Assembly (NCBI GenBank): GCA_030601885.1
Contig: JAUWAU010000035.1
Coordinates: 1-64,000 of the forward strand
Source: Armatimonadota bacterium
GTDB taxonomy: Bacteria; Armatimonadota; Zipacnadia; JAUWAU01
Direction of reading: 5' to 3'
Length of the DNA: 64,000 nt
Shown here: positions 1 through 8,707 of the stretch, one piece after another
Numbering within the stretch: the first letter of the stretch is position 1
How the letters are laid out: every line of letters starts with the position of its first letter
The notes under the pieces: model-generated
Database searches by the model: none
Seen by the model: the letters and a program-made list of their open reading frames with translations, nothing else
What the model was told of the DNA's origin: nothing
Position numbers and translations under genes: made by a program

Positions 1-1
1 G

Positions 2-216
2 CCGACCGGATATGCCTGGCAGCGAGCATACGCCGAACTGATGGCCCAATCCATCCGGCAAACTTCCGGCGACTCTTTAGCAGCCTTGGGCACCCACCGA
101 CAATACGTGCGCCGGAAAGCAGAGCGTTCTTCAGCGGAATCTAGTGTTAGGTCTGACCCCGTGTCGCATCCTTCTCAGACCATCTGCGTGACACCGGGGA
201 TAGGCACCGGGTAGAC
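2..216 (+). pseudogene. Partial coding remnant at left edge, possibly transposon-associated
   Basis: An open frame enters from the left edge and ends at a TAG near 216, overlapping the 3' end of the converging oxidoreductase gene. The translation starts PTGYAWQRAYAELMAQ and is rich in Q and R, like the C-terminal tail of a DNA-binding or transposase protein. The stretch around 140-165 contains GTTAGGTCTGACCCCGT, a type of sequence often seen beside REP-associated tyrosine transposases. Both the coding nature and the family are inferences from a short fragment. It could be non-coding. Confidence 0.25.
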
Positions 217-1497
217 CCCGTCGGCATCCGGCTTCACCGGCGGCTCCATGTCGAAGCTGCACTCCTCAGGTCGTGGCGCGAAGTAGAAATCAGATTCCGC
301 CATCTGTTCCCAAGTGAGCTCCTTGCCGGTGTAGCAGGTGATCTGACCCATGATTGTGACCAGAGTGCTGCGCGCCATGTAGTCGCCGTTGTTGATGGGC
401 TCGCCCGAGCGGATCGCGGCAAAGAGCGCCCGGTGCTCCTCCTCGGACGGGTTGCACCTGGGCCCGTCATATCGCCAGTTGGTCTCGCCCTCGATGCGCG
501 ACTGCATCGGATAGCAGCGTCCCTTGGTGCCCAGGATGATGCTGATGGTCTTGTTGTAGCACTTCTCCTGGGTCCGGCAGAAGGCGTACACCCGCACCCC
601 GCTGGCGTACTCGTAGATGATCGCGTGGTGGTCGAAGACGTTGCCGTACTTCTCATCGAAGCTGGATGAGCGACCGCCCAGGCCGTGCGCCCTTACGGGT
701 GTCTCCTCCCGCAGCGCCCACGTGGTCCGATCGAGGTTGTGTATCAGCGACTGGGGGACGTCGTCGCCCGACAGCCAACTGAAGTGGTACTGGGTGCTGT
801 ACTGGTATTGGATCTCGGTCAGACCCTCCTGGCGCGGAATCACCCGGTAGGGCGTGCGCAGATACTTCTCCTCGATGGCCACGATCTCGCCGATGGCCCC
901 GTCGTGCACGCGCTTCATCGCTTCGCGATAGCCCGTGTGGTACCGGCTCTGCAGCCCGGAGACCACGCAGAGGCCCTTCTGCTTGGCCAGCTCGCAGGCG
1001 GCGATGACCTCGCGCACGCCCACCGGGTCAATGGCGTGCGGCTTCTCCACGAACACGTGCTTGCCCGCCTCGATGGCCGCCCGCAGATGCAGCGGATGGA
1101 ACTTGGCGGCGTTGGCGATGAGGACCACGTCCACGCTTTCGATCACATCGCGGTAGGCGTCGAGGCCGACGAAGCAATGCTCGTCGTCCACGGCGACCTG
1201 TTCCGGCTTCTCCTGCCTCAGCGCGTCCCGCTTCCCCCGAACCCGGTCTTCGAACAGGTCCGCCATGGCGACCAGCCGCACGCCGGGGTCCACATTCATA
1301 GCGTCTCGCGCTGCGCCAGGGCCCCGCGATCCGCAGCCGACTACGCCGATCCGGATGATGTCGCCGTCTGCCGCATGGGCTCTGCGGCTGCCCGCCCGCC
1401 GGCCCACCACCGACGCGGACACGACTGCCGCCGAGGCCTTGAGGAACCCCCGCCGAGACGTTGCTCCTGCGCTGCCCGATTTTGCCTTCTCAGCCAT
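175..1497 (-). CDS. Tat-exported Gfo/Idh/MocA family oxidoreductase
   Basis: A 440-residue NAD(P)-dependent oxidoreductase of the Gfo/Idh/MocA type, which usually acts on sugars, inositols or their derivatives. The N-terminus carries a twin-arginine signal (SRRGFLK, residues 14-20), a hydrophobic stretch and an AHA cleavage site, so the folded protein is probably exported with its cofactor bound. The Rossmann motif GVVGCGSRG follows at about residue 51, and the family's catalytic-lysine motif VEKPHAID lies near 150. ATG is preceded by GGGGGAAG. It is last in a minus-strand series after the isomerase-like gene and the PQQ protein, with a 225-bp gap that may hold its own promoter. Secreted members of this family are abundant in Planctomycetota and Armatimonadota; their substrates are mostly unknown. 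Confidence 0.93.
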   Translation of the reverse strand: MAEKAKSGSAGATSRRGFLKASAAVVSASVVGRRAGSRRAHAADGDIIRIGVVGCGSRGPGAARDAMNVDPGVRLVAMADLFEDRVRGKRDALRQEKPEQVAVDDEHCFVGLDAYRDVIESVDVVLIANAAKFHPLHLRAAIEAGKHVFVEKPHAIDPVGVREVIAACELAKQKGLCVVSGLQSRYHTGYREAMKRVHDGAIGEIVAIEEKYLRTPYRVIPRQEGLTEIQYQYSTQYHFSWLSGDDVPQSLIHNLDRTTWALREETPVRAHGLGGRSSSFDEKYGNVFDHHAIIYEYASGVRVYAFCRTQEKCYNKTISIILGTKGRCYPMQSRIEGETNWRYDGPRCNPSEEEHRALFAAIRSGEPINNGDYMARSTLVTIMGQITCYTGKELTWEQMAESDFYFAPRPEECSFDMEPPVKPDADGVYPVPIPGVTQMV

Positions 1498-1722
1498 AAT
1501 CTCTTCCCCCCGGTATAGGATGCTGTGATTCTCGCGCCACCACGCGCGTCACGGTTCGAGGTTTCGTGTGCGCCCTGGCAGCACCTCCATCGTCAGCAGG
1601 TGGCGAAGGCCTGACGAAAGCCCTCGCAGAGGGAGCAGGTGGCACGAGTGTCGGCGAGGCGGCCCCTTCAACGGCTTCCCACTTCGAGCGTACCCGTCAC
1701 GAGCAGCGCTGTCGGCGCACCC

Positions 1723-2535
1723 TCAAAGACCGCACAACCACTCGAAGTTTCCCTCGAGGACGGCAATGCGCTCCTCGGGTGTATCGCCATCGAGCTTGCA
1801 CTCGTAGTTGAACGGCCCCCGGTAGTCGATGTCCCGCAGCGCAGCCATCGTCCCCGTCCAGTCAACGACACCTGTGCCGGGCAACTCGTGCTTTTCATCC
1901 ACACCGTCGTAGTCCGAGAGGTGAGTGGCCATTAGCCGCTCACCCAGCCGGCGGACGTCGTCGGGCAGCGAGTCGTAGCGATCCATGAGATGGTTCGTGT
2001 CGAGACAGACGCCGAGAGTCTCGGCGTCCAACCCGTCAAGGAGTCCCAGCAGCTCATCCACCGTGTTGCCGAGACATGTGCGCGGGAGCAGCTCGATGGC
2101 AATCCGCGTGCCCGTTGCCTGGCATCGTCTGCTGAGCGCCGCCAGGGCTCGTCGCGCTTGAGCCATTCGTTCGCCGCGTTCCTCGGCTTCGATCGGTTCG
2201 GCGCTGGCGTGGACGACCACGAGGCGCGCCTCGAGCTCGGCCGCCAGGTCGATGGCTGAGATGGCCACATCAATGGCCCGCTCGTGGGCATCGCCGTCAA
2301 GCACGGAGAAGTCGTATTGGGGGCCAAATAGAGCGTGAATGCTGGCCGCCTGGATGCCGGCTTCGCGCAACGCCCTGTTGAGCGCGCTCTTCTCGACATC
2401 GCCGCTTTGTCCCGTGAAGTAACGGGCAGTGATCTCGACCGTCGCAATGGCAGAGGCGCGGAGTGCTTCGTACAGCTCCCGAGTCCACTCGCCGGATATC
2501 GTGTGAAGCGAGACGCCTAGTCTGGGCTCAAACAA
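1723..2535 (-). CDS. Sugar phosphate isomerase/epimerase (AP endonuclease 2-type TIM barrel)
   Basis: A 270-residue cytoplasmic TIM barrel of the xylose isomerase-like family. Likely metal ligands are E in AIELLPR (about 147), D and H in CLDTNH (about 178), H in ATHLSD (about 203) and E in YECKLDG (about 243). I chose a TTG start at 2535: AGGAAGG lies about 11 bases upstream and the family's beta-1 strand (RLGVSLHT) follows at once. The reading frame stays open far upstream, but there it is antisense-like arginine-rich text overlapping the PQQ gene. About 100 bp separates it from the PQQ gene upstream, so co-transcription is plausible. Sequence alone does not give its substrate (a keto-sugar or inosose is typical). 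Confidence 0.88.
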   Translation of the reverse strand: MFEPRLGVSLHTISGEWTRELYEALRASAIATVEITARYFTGQSGDVEKSALNRALREAGIQAASIHALFGPQYDFSVLDGDAHERAIDVAISAIDLAAELEARLVVVHASAEPIEAEERGERMAQARRALAALSRRCQATGTRIAIELLPRTCLGNTVDELLGLLDGLDAETLGVCLDTNHLMDRYDSLPDDVRRLGERLMATHLSDYDGVDEKHELPGTGVVDWTGTMAALRDIDYRGPFNYECKLDGDTPEERIAVLEGNFEWLCGL

Positions 2536-2639
2536 GCCAATTGATTCCTTCCTGGATGTCCCGGATCCACGAAGATGGCAACTTCGCCCGCACTGCCTCC
2601 AGTCCTCGTCCACCCCGCCGGAGGCGGGATCGCCGGACC

Positions 2640-5600
2640 TCACCGCACTTCCTCCACGAGCTCGATTCCACACAGCACGGGGTCCCGATCCGTGACGGGG
2701 GTCAGCACCACGCTCACTTCCCCGGCCACCGGAACGTCTTTGAACTCTCTGACGACCGACCGCAGGGCGCCGCCGGCCAGGGCGGCCACGTCGAACCGCG
2801 TGAGGACCGTCTTGCCCTGGAGGACGACGTGGAAGGCCCGCTGGCCCGGCCGGACCGTCTCGTCCGGCTCGACGAAATGGAGTCGAATCGTGTAGGGCCG
2901 AGCGGGGATGATGATCTCGGGTTCGGGCTGTTCGGGAACGTCGGCGGCATCTTCGAGCTCTACGAACAGCCTGGGGGCGCCGGCCTTGTCTCCATCGAAC
3001 GCCTCGGCCACACGTTTGCCCGAACCCGTGATGATGAGCGCGACGGCGTTCCCCTTTTTCCAACCCGGCCGGTCGAAGACCTCCTGGAGAATCGGCGCCA
3101 GATCGGGGGTCTGGTGGTCGGGACCGGGATCGGCGTTCGCGTTCCACGCCTTTGGCTCCCAGCGTATGGTGCCGGAGGTCCGTTTTCGGCTGGAGATGTC
3201 AAACGGCTTGTTGGCGAAGCGCGTTGCGTCGTCGTCCGCCTGCGCGCCGATCTCCAGCGTGGTCGGCTCAGCGGAGCTTTCGTCCACCTGAAACTGAACG
3301 TACGCCCGCGTCAGCTTTGCCCCGCGCGGGACAGGCAGGCCCGGGAAGCGAATCCCGATGGTCTGCGGCCCCCCGTCGTTGGTCAGTTCCAGGTCGCTGC
3401 TGGTCAAGCTCACCTTCCCGGAGGCCGATTCCTCGGCGTCGTCGTTCTCGTGGGCCACGCGGATGCCTTCGTCAGCGTCCGTCTCTCCGCCGAGCACGAC
3501 GGGTACCGTGATGCTGCGTACGCCCTCGACTCCCGAGGCGCCGACCCAGGGGACTGCGTCGCCCGAGATTCGCGAGCTGTGGCGACGAAACCACTGGAGC
3601 TCTCCCTCTCCCGCCAGCTCAACAGCGACTTTCGGTGAGGACCCGCCTACGCTGGGGTAATCGACCCAGAGCGTTCCGTTCTCTGCCAGGCGGTCCCCCG
3701 GCGCGCCGAGATTGACCCCTATGCGGCGCACCTGGGGCATTTCATCCTCGTCGGCGCCGAAGAGGTTGTAGGTCCAGATTTCGTTCTCGGGCATGTGGAC
3801 CAGGGCAAGCGAGGTTTGGTTCTGGTAGCCGCAGGTGCAGGTGCGGGTGTAGTCGGGGGCGTTGAGCAGGCCGTTCGCTACGATCAGGTTGGAGCTGCAC
3901 CCTGACTTGAAGCCTCCGAAGTTGCCGGTGCCGCCATGGGTGGCCAGATCGTAGTAGCCGGCGGCCCCGGAGCGGAAGGTGAGCAGGTGTTCGCTGGCCA
4001 CCGCCGTGTTGCAGCCGTAGGTCCGCGTGAACCGCCAGGGCACACGCCCACCGGTAACGGGATCGGTGATCTCCACCTGCGTTCCGTCGAGCAGGTGGAA
4101 CGCGCCTTTGGATTCCTTGTACGATGTGGTGTTGGTGATTACCGAATCGTTGTGAATGATGCACGGCCCGGCGTACGACAGATCGGGCTTCTCCCAGAGC
4201 AGAGAGCCGTCAGCCCCGCGGTATACGGCCATTCCCCGTCCCACTTCATCCCGACTTCGATCGGAAGCGGACGCGCCGGCGTGCAGCAGGATGTCGTGCT
4301 TCTCGGAGTAACCCAACCAGGTCCCGAAGACGTTTTCGCCGAGTGACCAGACCTCGCCCCCGGTCTTCGCGTCCAGCGCGACGAGGCGATAGCTCGCGGG
4401 ATCGTCGAGCCCGCGACGGGCGTTCTGCTCCTCGACCCGCTTCGGAAGCTTGTCCAGGCAGTAGATCCGATCGCCTCCGGCGACGATCCCGTTGTGGATG
4501 AAGCTGTGCCGGGCGTCCACCTTCCAGAGCATCTCGCCCGAGTGCCGGTCGAAGGCCGCCAGTCCGAGGCTGCCGGAGCGGTCGGGCCCCCAGGCGGGGC
4601 CACGCTTTCCTTCGGGGGTGTACTCGTAGCCCAGGCGATCGGAGTAGTTGCCGAAGCCAACGCCGGCCAGGAGCAGGTCTTCATACACGCCGATGAACCC
4701 CCACAGCGGCGGCTCGCCCCCGTCCTCGGCCGGCAACAGGATCTCTTTCAGCGTGGCCCCCGTCTCCACGTCGAGAACCTGGCAGGAGCTTCCCACTACC
4801 AGGTAGATGCCGTCCTCCGTGGCCACGTAATTCGTCCCCCGCGCGTTGGCCCCGGGTATGTGGACCTGGTTGTAAGCCGTGCTGAGCGGAGTGTCGGCGT
4901 ACGTCTCGTCGTAGTAGACGTCGTAGGTGCCGAGATCCTCGAACTCGCGTTTCCACAGGACGCGACCCGTGTACACGTCGCGGGCGCTGATCGAGCTCAT
5001 GCCCTCGATGAACAGCCGCCCGCCGATGACCTGCTCGCTGGGCCCGTGCCCGTGCCGCGGAAGCACATCCATGTTCGAGTTGCCGCCGAACCAGAGCACT
5101 CCAAGGGGAAGTTTGACACGCTGGTCATCCGATTTGACCGTGTTAGCCACGTCGCCGTAGGCGTGGGTCCAATCCGCGGCCCCGGGCAGCGCCCCGGCGC
5201 GCGTGGCCATCAGGCCACCGTAACCGACCCAAAGCTCCGCGTTGGGTAGCTCAGCCCCTTTGACCTCCGGAAGGAACGAAGCGATCTCTTCCTCGGCCAG
5301 CGGAACCCAGAGCTTTCCGCCATACGGACGAACCGATTCGTAGATGCGGCGCAGCACCTTTTCGTCTTTCAGCCGCGGGACCATCGACCGACCGACAACG
5401 GTCAAAGTGGCCATATAGACGGGCGGTTGAAAGGTGATCGGGTCGCCCTGGTGCAGGGCCACGTCCTTTCCGTACAGCCCTGCCTTGTCGAGACGGCGGC
5501 GCAACCGGTCGATCTTCTCGGCATCGGGGTCGATCGCCACCACGTGAAACTCCGAGGCGGCCAGTACCGCTTCAAGCAGGCGGCCGTCGTCGAGGCCGAA

Positions 5601-6998
5601 CCAAAGGGCGTAGCCTTCGCGGGCACCGGCGAGTTTCATCAGGCGACTCGCCTGCTCCGACATTTCCGGTGAGGGATCGCGGGGTACGACGGGGTCGGCG
5701 ACCACGGCCGGCTCGGATTCCTCCGCGCCGAATGCCATGATCCGCCCGTCGAGAGTGACGGCGAAGAGATGCTCATCAGCCGCCAACAATCGTTGGATCC
5801 GCCCCTCGACGGGAATCGACCAGGCGATCTCGGCCCGGCCGCCTTCGCCGGCCAGCTCGACGGCCACAATGCCCCTGCTACCGGCGGCGTAAAGCCGGTT
5901 CCCGGCCCTTATCAGGTCGCCACTGCCGTCGGCCGCCACCTGCCAGCGGAGTTCATTCTCGTCATCGAACGCCTGAATCACGGCCGGCGCGGTTTCGCCG
6001 TCCGCCCGGCCGGGCGTGTTGGCCGCGTAGACGAAGCGGTCGGCCAGCACCGGCTCGTTGACTTTCATCTCCGCGTTGCTCCCGTCGCTGAGCCGGTAGG
6101 CCATCGTCCCGCGAACTCGCGTGTGGACGAAGAATCGCGACTGGTCGGCGGCAACGAACGATCCCCCCTGCCCCTTGCCGCCGAAATTGAAATAGAGCTG
6201 TCGGCCGGTATGCCGGTCGAAGGCCGCTGGTCCCGAACGGCCGCCCGGTACGAGCAGAACGTCGCCGCTGACGACCAGTTGCCCCTGTGGCGCTACGCCC
6301 GCAAACGACGGCGCGCTGTGCGGCTGCTTCATGTACTGCGAGCCCGTAGCCTCGTTGACCCACTGCACTTCGCCGGTGTCTGCGTCCAGGGCGTAGATAA
6401 GCGTGCCCATGAACGGCCAGATGCTGGCGGCAAAGTAGACGGTCCCGTCGGCAAGCACCGGTCCGCCTCGGGCGGGCCAGGCGGAGATCACCCGGCTGTT
6501 GCCGATCACCTTTCGGGCCGACGGGCCGCCGCGGAACCGCCAGTTCAGCTTGCCGTCGGCCGCGCCGACGCAGTACAGATAACCGTCGTCGCTGGCAAAA
6601 TAGACGTTCTCGGACATGGCCACGGGAGAGAACCGAACCGGGCCGTCGGTGTAAAAGGCCCAAAGCTCTGCGCCCGTGTCCACGTCCAGGGCAACTACCT
6701 TGTCGGCATCGTTGAAGCCGACGAACATCCGACCGTCCTTGACGATCGGCTCGAACACCTTGTCGTAGGACATTATGTCCTGATTCAACGGATCTTCCCA
6801 AACGGGCGTCCGGGGTGTGTACGTCCGGGTCCACCGAAGATGCAGCTCGGGTGGCAGGCCGTCCGGGGAAGCGGCCGTGTGACCGGCGTCACACCGCCAC
6901 ATCGGCCAGTCGCCCGCCACAACAGCAGCGGGGATGAGGAAAACCAGCAAACAGCAGACTATACCGATCCACGCGAAACGCCGTACACAGTCTCTCAC
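2640..6998 (-). CDS. Secreted PQQ-type beta-propeller protein with methyltransferase-like insert and malectin-like C-terminus
   Basis: About 1452 residues. A GTG start at 6998 with GGGAGGA seven bases upstream gives a good signal peptide (hydrophobic FAWIGIVCCLLVFLIPAAVV then AGDWPMWR). Residues 28-440 and 600-1150 hold PQQ-quinoprotein-like blades with recurring patterns such as VVALDVDTGAELWAF and VYFASDDGYLYCV. Between them, about residues 450-570, is a Rossmann methyltransferase-like segment (HVVAIDPDAEKIDRLR, then KDVALHQGD). Residues about 1190-1350 form a beta-sandwich of the DNRLRE/CBM96 sort, and the last 80 residues resemble malectin (YTIRLHFVEP). No transmembrane anchor is seen. 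This propeller-Rossmann architecture recurs in Planctomycetota-type genomes, but I know of no assigned function. A role as a periplasmic carbohydrate-binding scaffold or quinoprotein is inference. Confidence 0.88.
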   Translation of the reverse strand: MRDCVRRFAWIGIVCCLLVFLIPAAVVAGDWPMWRCDAGHTAASPDGLPPELHLRWTRTYTPRTPVWEDPLNQDIMSYDKVFEPIVKDGRMFVGFNDADKVVALDVDTGAELWAFYTDGPVRFSPVAMSENVYFASDDGYLYCVGAADGKLNWRFRGGPSARKVIGNSRVISAWPARGGPVLADGTVYFAASIWPFMGTLIYALDADTGEVQWVNEATGSQYMKQPHSAPSFAGVAPQGQLVVSGDVLLVPGGRSGPAAFDRHTGRQLYFNFGGKGQGGSFVAADQSRFFVHTRVRGTMAYRLSDGSNAEMKVNEPVLADRFVYAANTPGRADGETAPAVIQAFDDENELRWQVAADGSGDLIRAGNRLYAAGSRGIVAVELAGEGGRAEIAWSIPVEGRIQRLLAADEHLFAVTLDGRIMAFGAEESEPAVVADPVVPRDPSPEMSEQASRLMKLAGAREGYALWFGLDDGRLLEAVLAASEFHVVAIDPDAEKIDRLRRRLDKAGLYGKDVALHQGDPITFQPPVYMATLTVVGRSMVPRLKDEKVLRRIYESVRPYGGKLWVPLAEEEIASFLPEVKGAELPNAELWVGYGGLMATRAGALPGAADWTHAYGDVANTVKSDDQRVKLPLGVLWFGGNSNMDVLPRHGHGPSEQVIGGRLFIEGMSSISARDVYTGRVLWKREFEDLGTYDVYYDETYADTPLSTAYNQVHIPGANARGTNYVATEDGIYLVVGSSCQVLDVETGATLKEILLPAEDGGEPPLWGFIGVYEDLLLAGVGFGNYSDRLGYEYTPEGKRGPAWGPDRSGSLGLAAFDRHSGEMLWKVDARHSFIHNGIVAGGDRIYCLDKLPKRVEEQNARRGLDDPASYRLVALDAKTGGEVWSLGENVFGTWLGYSEKHDILLHAGASASDRSRDEVGRGMAVYRGADGSLLWEKPDLSYAGPCIIHNDSVITNTTSYKESKGAFHLLDGTQVEITDPVTGGRVPWRFTRTYGCNTAVASEHLLTFRSGAAGYYDLATHGGTGNFGGFKSGCSSNLIVANGLLNAPDYTRTCTCGYQNQTSLALVHMPENEIWTYNLFGADEDEMPQVRRIGVNLGAPGDRLAENGTLWVDYPSVGGSSPKVAVELAGEGELQWFRRHSSRISGDAVPWVGASGVEGVRSITVPVVLGGETDADEGIRVAHENDDAEESASGKVSLTSSDLELTNDGGPQTIGIRFPGLPVPRGAKLTRAYVQFQVDESSAEPTTLEIGAQADDDATRFANKPFDISSRKRTSGTIRWEPKAWNANADPGPDHQTPDLAPILQEVFDRPGWKKGNAVALIITGSGKRVAEAFDGDKAGAPRLFVELEDAADVPEQPEPEIIIPARPYTIRLHFVEPDETVRPGQRAFHVVLQGKTVLTRFDVAALAGGALRSVVREFKDVPVAGEVSVVLTPVTDRDPVLCGIELVEEVR

Positions 6999-7056
6999 GA
7001 TGACTTCCTCCCACGGTTTCCGAAAGGTGACCTGCCGCCGCATATAGTACCACACG

Positions 7057-7251
7057 TCATGTCAGCCTGGTCGCGAGCGGCGGCACGGACTCCGGGTCGC
7101 TATGGGGACTTGCGGTGTTGCATTCCCTTCGCCATCGCTCCACCAACATCCTTGCCTCCAGCAGCGTGTCGAAGATGTCCGGGTTGAACAGCGTGCCTGA
7201 TTCTTGACTCCGGCAAACCGGACGACCCCGGTCTCGGCAAGAGCACCACAC
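7057..7251 (-). pseudogene. IS3-type transposase C-terminal fragment
   Basis: The minus-strand frame contains LFNPDIFDTLLEARMLVERW followed by RRECNTASPHS. This matches the end of the rve integrase core of IS3-family OrfB transposases (typically F..L.EAR.LIE.WR..YN..RPHSSLG). The downstream part is disrupted and the upstream part (DDE residues and most of the catalytic core) is absent, so this is a remnant of an old insertion. No terminal inverted repeats are recognisable. The family assignment is from memory of the motif and is fairly secure; activity is excluded by the truncation. Confidence 0.55.
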
Positions 7252-7436
7252 TCAGGTACCTCGCCGCCCGCGCCGCCGACGAATGCCTTTTAGTAGGGGA
7301 GTCGCTCTGCCGGCTCCCCCGCCGTCCCACCAAGCCCCAGCTCCTCCTCCCCATCCTCGTTGAGCTTGGCCTGCAGCCGCCCGACTTCCACACGGATCTC
7401 CGCCTCTTTTGGGCCGACTGACACCGTCTCAACCCA

Positions 7437-7500
7437 TGTTCGTCCTCCTCGCCTCCCAAGTCGCAAGCTCCGCAAGTGGCGCCGAGCCACACGACGGCAT
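7437..7500 (+). pseudogene. Relic of serine hydrolase signal peptide
   Basis: ATG TTC GTC CTC CTC GCC encodes MFVLLASQVASSASGAEP, nearly the same as MFVLLALHVASSATGAEPP at the start of the serine hydrolase relic on the other strand at 11872. The DNA is also alike, so the two share ancestry. Here the similarity ends after about 20 codons, and the rest of the gene is missing. Confidence 0.5.
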
Positions 7501-7590
7501 CCAGGCCCCACTCACGGGAACTGGTCTGATGACCCGTCACGCAGCGAAACGTGGGGCGCCGCAGCCGGAAACTCAAACAGGGGGAAGGCA

Positions 7591-7620
7591 GTGGTCAGTG
7601 GGTAGTGGGTAGTGGTCAGG
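7591..7620. repeat. GTGGTCAGTGGGTAGTGG repeat
   Basis: The sequence GTGGTCAGTGGGTAGTGG with a partial second unit occurs here, and a shorter copy (GTGGTCAGTGGGTAG) follows the sulfatase gene at 13708-13722. It is a short dispersed intergenic repeat of unknown function. Confidence 0.5.
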
Positions 7621-7768
7621 AAGCGGCAACGGCGAACGGAAAAGGCAGAGGCAACGGCAAAGGCGCCGGCCCACGGGTGACCGGCTACAGTAACGGCCAA
7701 GGAAGAAAGGCAACGGCAAAGGCGGGAGCCCGCGGAGGGGCTCCCCTACTGGGTTCTGGCAGACGCTG

Positions 7769-8707
7769 TTACTGGTCACACACAACCCGGAAACCGACAA
7801 ACGGCGCGTCCGACAGCCACCACTTGCCCCTCGGGAACTGCGGATCGCTGACGTCCCAGTCCTCGGTGTCCTCCTCGAAGGCAGCCGGATGCACCTTCTC
7901 GGCCGGATCCTCCCACGAGCCGCCTCGCACAACGCGGCGCTCCTCGGTGCCGGCACACCATTCGGCCACGTTGCCGAGCATGTCGTGAATGCCCCAGGCG
8001 TTCGGCTCGTTCTTGCCGACGGGCTGGGCCTTCCAGTCGGAATTACCCTTGTACCAGGCGTGGCGACCCAACAGTTCCTTGTCATCGAGAGGACCAGCAG
8101 GCAGCTTGCCCGCTCGGCAGGCGTACTCCCACTCGGCCTCGGTGGGCAGGCGGTACTTCTTCCCGGTTCTCCACGACAGCCACTTGCAGTAGTGCACCGC
8201 CGCATGGTGGCTGATGCCGATGGCCGCGTACCCGTCGTGCCCGAACCCCTCGGTGGGATCGCCATACGGCTTGCTCGGGCGGGAGATGGCGTCCGCGCCT
8301 TCCTCTGTCTCCCCGTCATCGACATCCAGGCTGAACGCATATACGTCATACTCGTCCCACGTAACTTCGGTCTTGCCGATCCAGAAGCTCTTGAACTCGA
8401 CGGTCCGCCTGGCGCCCGGATTCTCCGGATCCGCCATCTCGTACGTCCCGCCGGGAACCGGCGCCATCTCGAACTTGACCACAGTATTGGGAATCGCCTC
8501 CACGTACGGCTTCAGCCCCTCGTCCGGGGCAGCGACGCCCACGCAGAATGACGCGAGCAGTGCGGCGCTCGCCATGAGCAGGAGTGCAGCACGCCGGAAG
8601 CCAACCCTGAGAATGGCGTTCGGTCGATACACATTGCCTCGGCGTGTGTTCGTACATGTGACGCCTCTGGATGAGGGATCGAGGGTGAACCTGAACCGTC
8701 GCATCAT
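7769..8707 (-). CDS. Exported formylglycine-generating enzyme fold (SUMF1/FGE-sulfatase domain) protein
   Basis: Up to 312 residues with a signal peptide (LLLMASAALLASFCVGVAA) and an FGE-sulfatase domain filling the rest: MAPVPGGTYEM, FWIGKTEVTWDEY, YRLPTEAEWEYACRAG, GIHDMLGNVAEWC, RVVRGGSWEDP, GFRVVCDQ. The paired active-site cysteines of true formylglycine-generating enzyme, normally after the RGGSW block, are not seen. It is therefore more likely a structural or binding relative than a sulfatase activator, even though a CxPxR sulfatase lies 3.6 kb away. The start is uncertain. ATG 8707 has an excellent AGGAAGGGACAG upstream but gives a long pre-signal region and overlaps the divergent ApbE start by 23 bp; GTG 8632 gives a normal signal peptide. 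Confidence 0.87.
   Translation of the reverse strand: MMRRFRFTLDPSSRGVTCTNTRRGNVYRPNAILRVGFRRAALLLMASAALLASFCVGVAAPDEGLKPYVEAIPNTVVKFEMAPVPGGTYEMADPENPGARRTVEFKSFWIGKTEVTWDEYDVYAFSLDVDDGETEEGADAISRPSKPYGDPTEGFGHDGYAAIGISHHAAVHYCKWLSWRTGKKYRLPTEAEWEYACRAGKLPAGPLDDKELLGRHAWYKGNSDWKAQPVGKNEPNAWGIHDMLGNVAEWCAGTEERRVVRGGSWEDPAEKVHPAAFEEDTEDWDVSDPQFPRGKWWLSDAPFVGFRVVCDQ

Larger units (their letters stand above)
6999..7768. other. Gene-poor decayed region with transposase and hydrolase fragments
   Basis: No intact gene is supported here. The region holds a transposase C-terminal fragment, a signal-peptide-sized relic of a serine hydrolase, a GGTCAGTGGGTAGTGG-type repeat and an A/G-rich tract with recurring GGCAACGGCAAAGGC. 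A hairpin at about 7724-7747 (GGGAGCCC/GGGGCTCCC) lies just beyond the stop of the neighbouring SUMF1-fold gene and may end its transcription. Another GGGGAG/CTCCCC-type imperfect hairpin lies at 7295-7320. The region looks like an accumulation site for insertions and deletions. Confidence 0.6.

Noticed and set aside
685..1518. A 277-residue plus-strand frame opposite the oxidoreductase
   Set aside because: Shadow of the Gfo/Idh/MocA gene, with no ribosome binding site or domain.
2536..3147. Upstream extension of the sugar isomerase frame by about 200 codons
   Set aside because: The added part overlaps the PQQ gene, is arginine-rich shadow sequence, and the TTG start with AGGAAGG fits the family's first strand.
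7290..7511. A 73-residue minus-strand frame in the decayed region
   Set aside because: The C-terminal part looks slightly protein-like, but there is no ribosome binding site or recognised family, and it overlaps a hydrolase relic on the other strand.
7620..7720. Recurring GGCAACGGCAAAGGC units that could suggest a CRISPR or minisatellite
   Set aside because: Units are short, irregular and lack unique spacers of constant length, so this is low-complexity sequence, not a CRISPR array.
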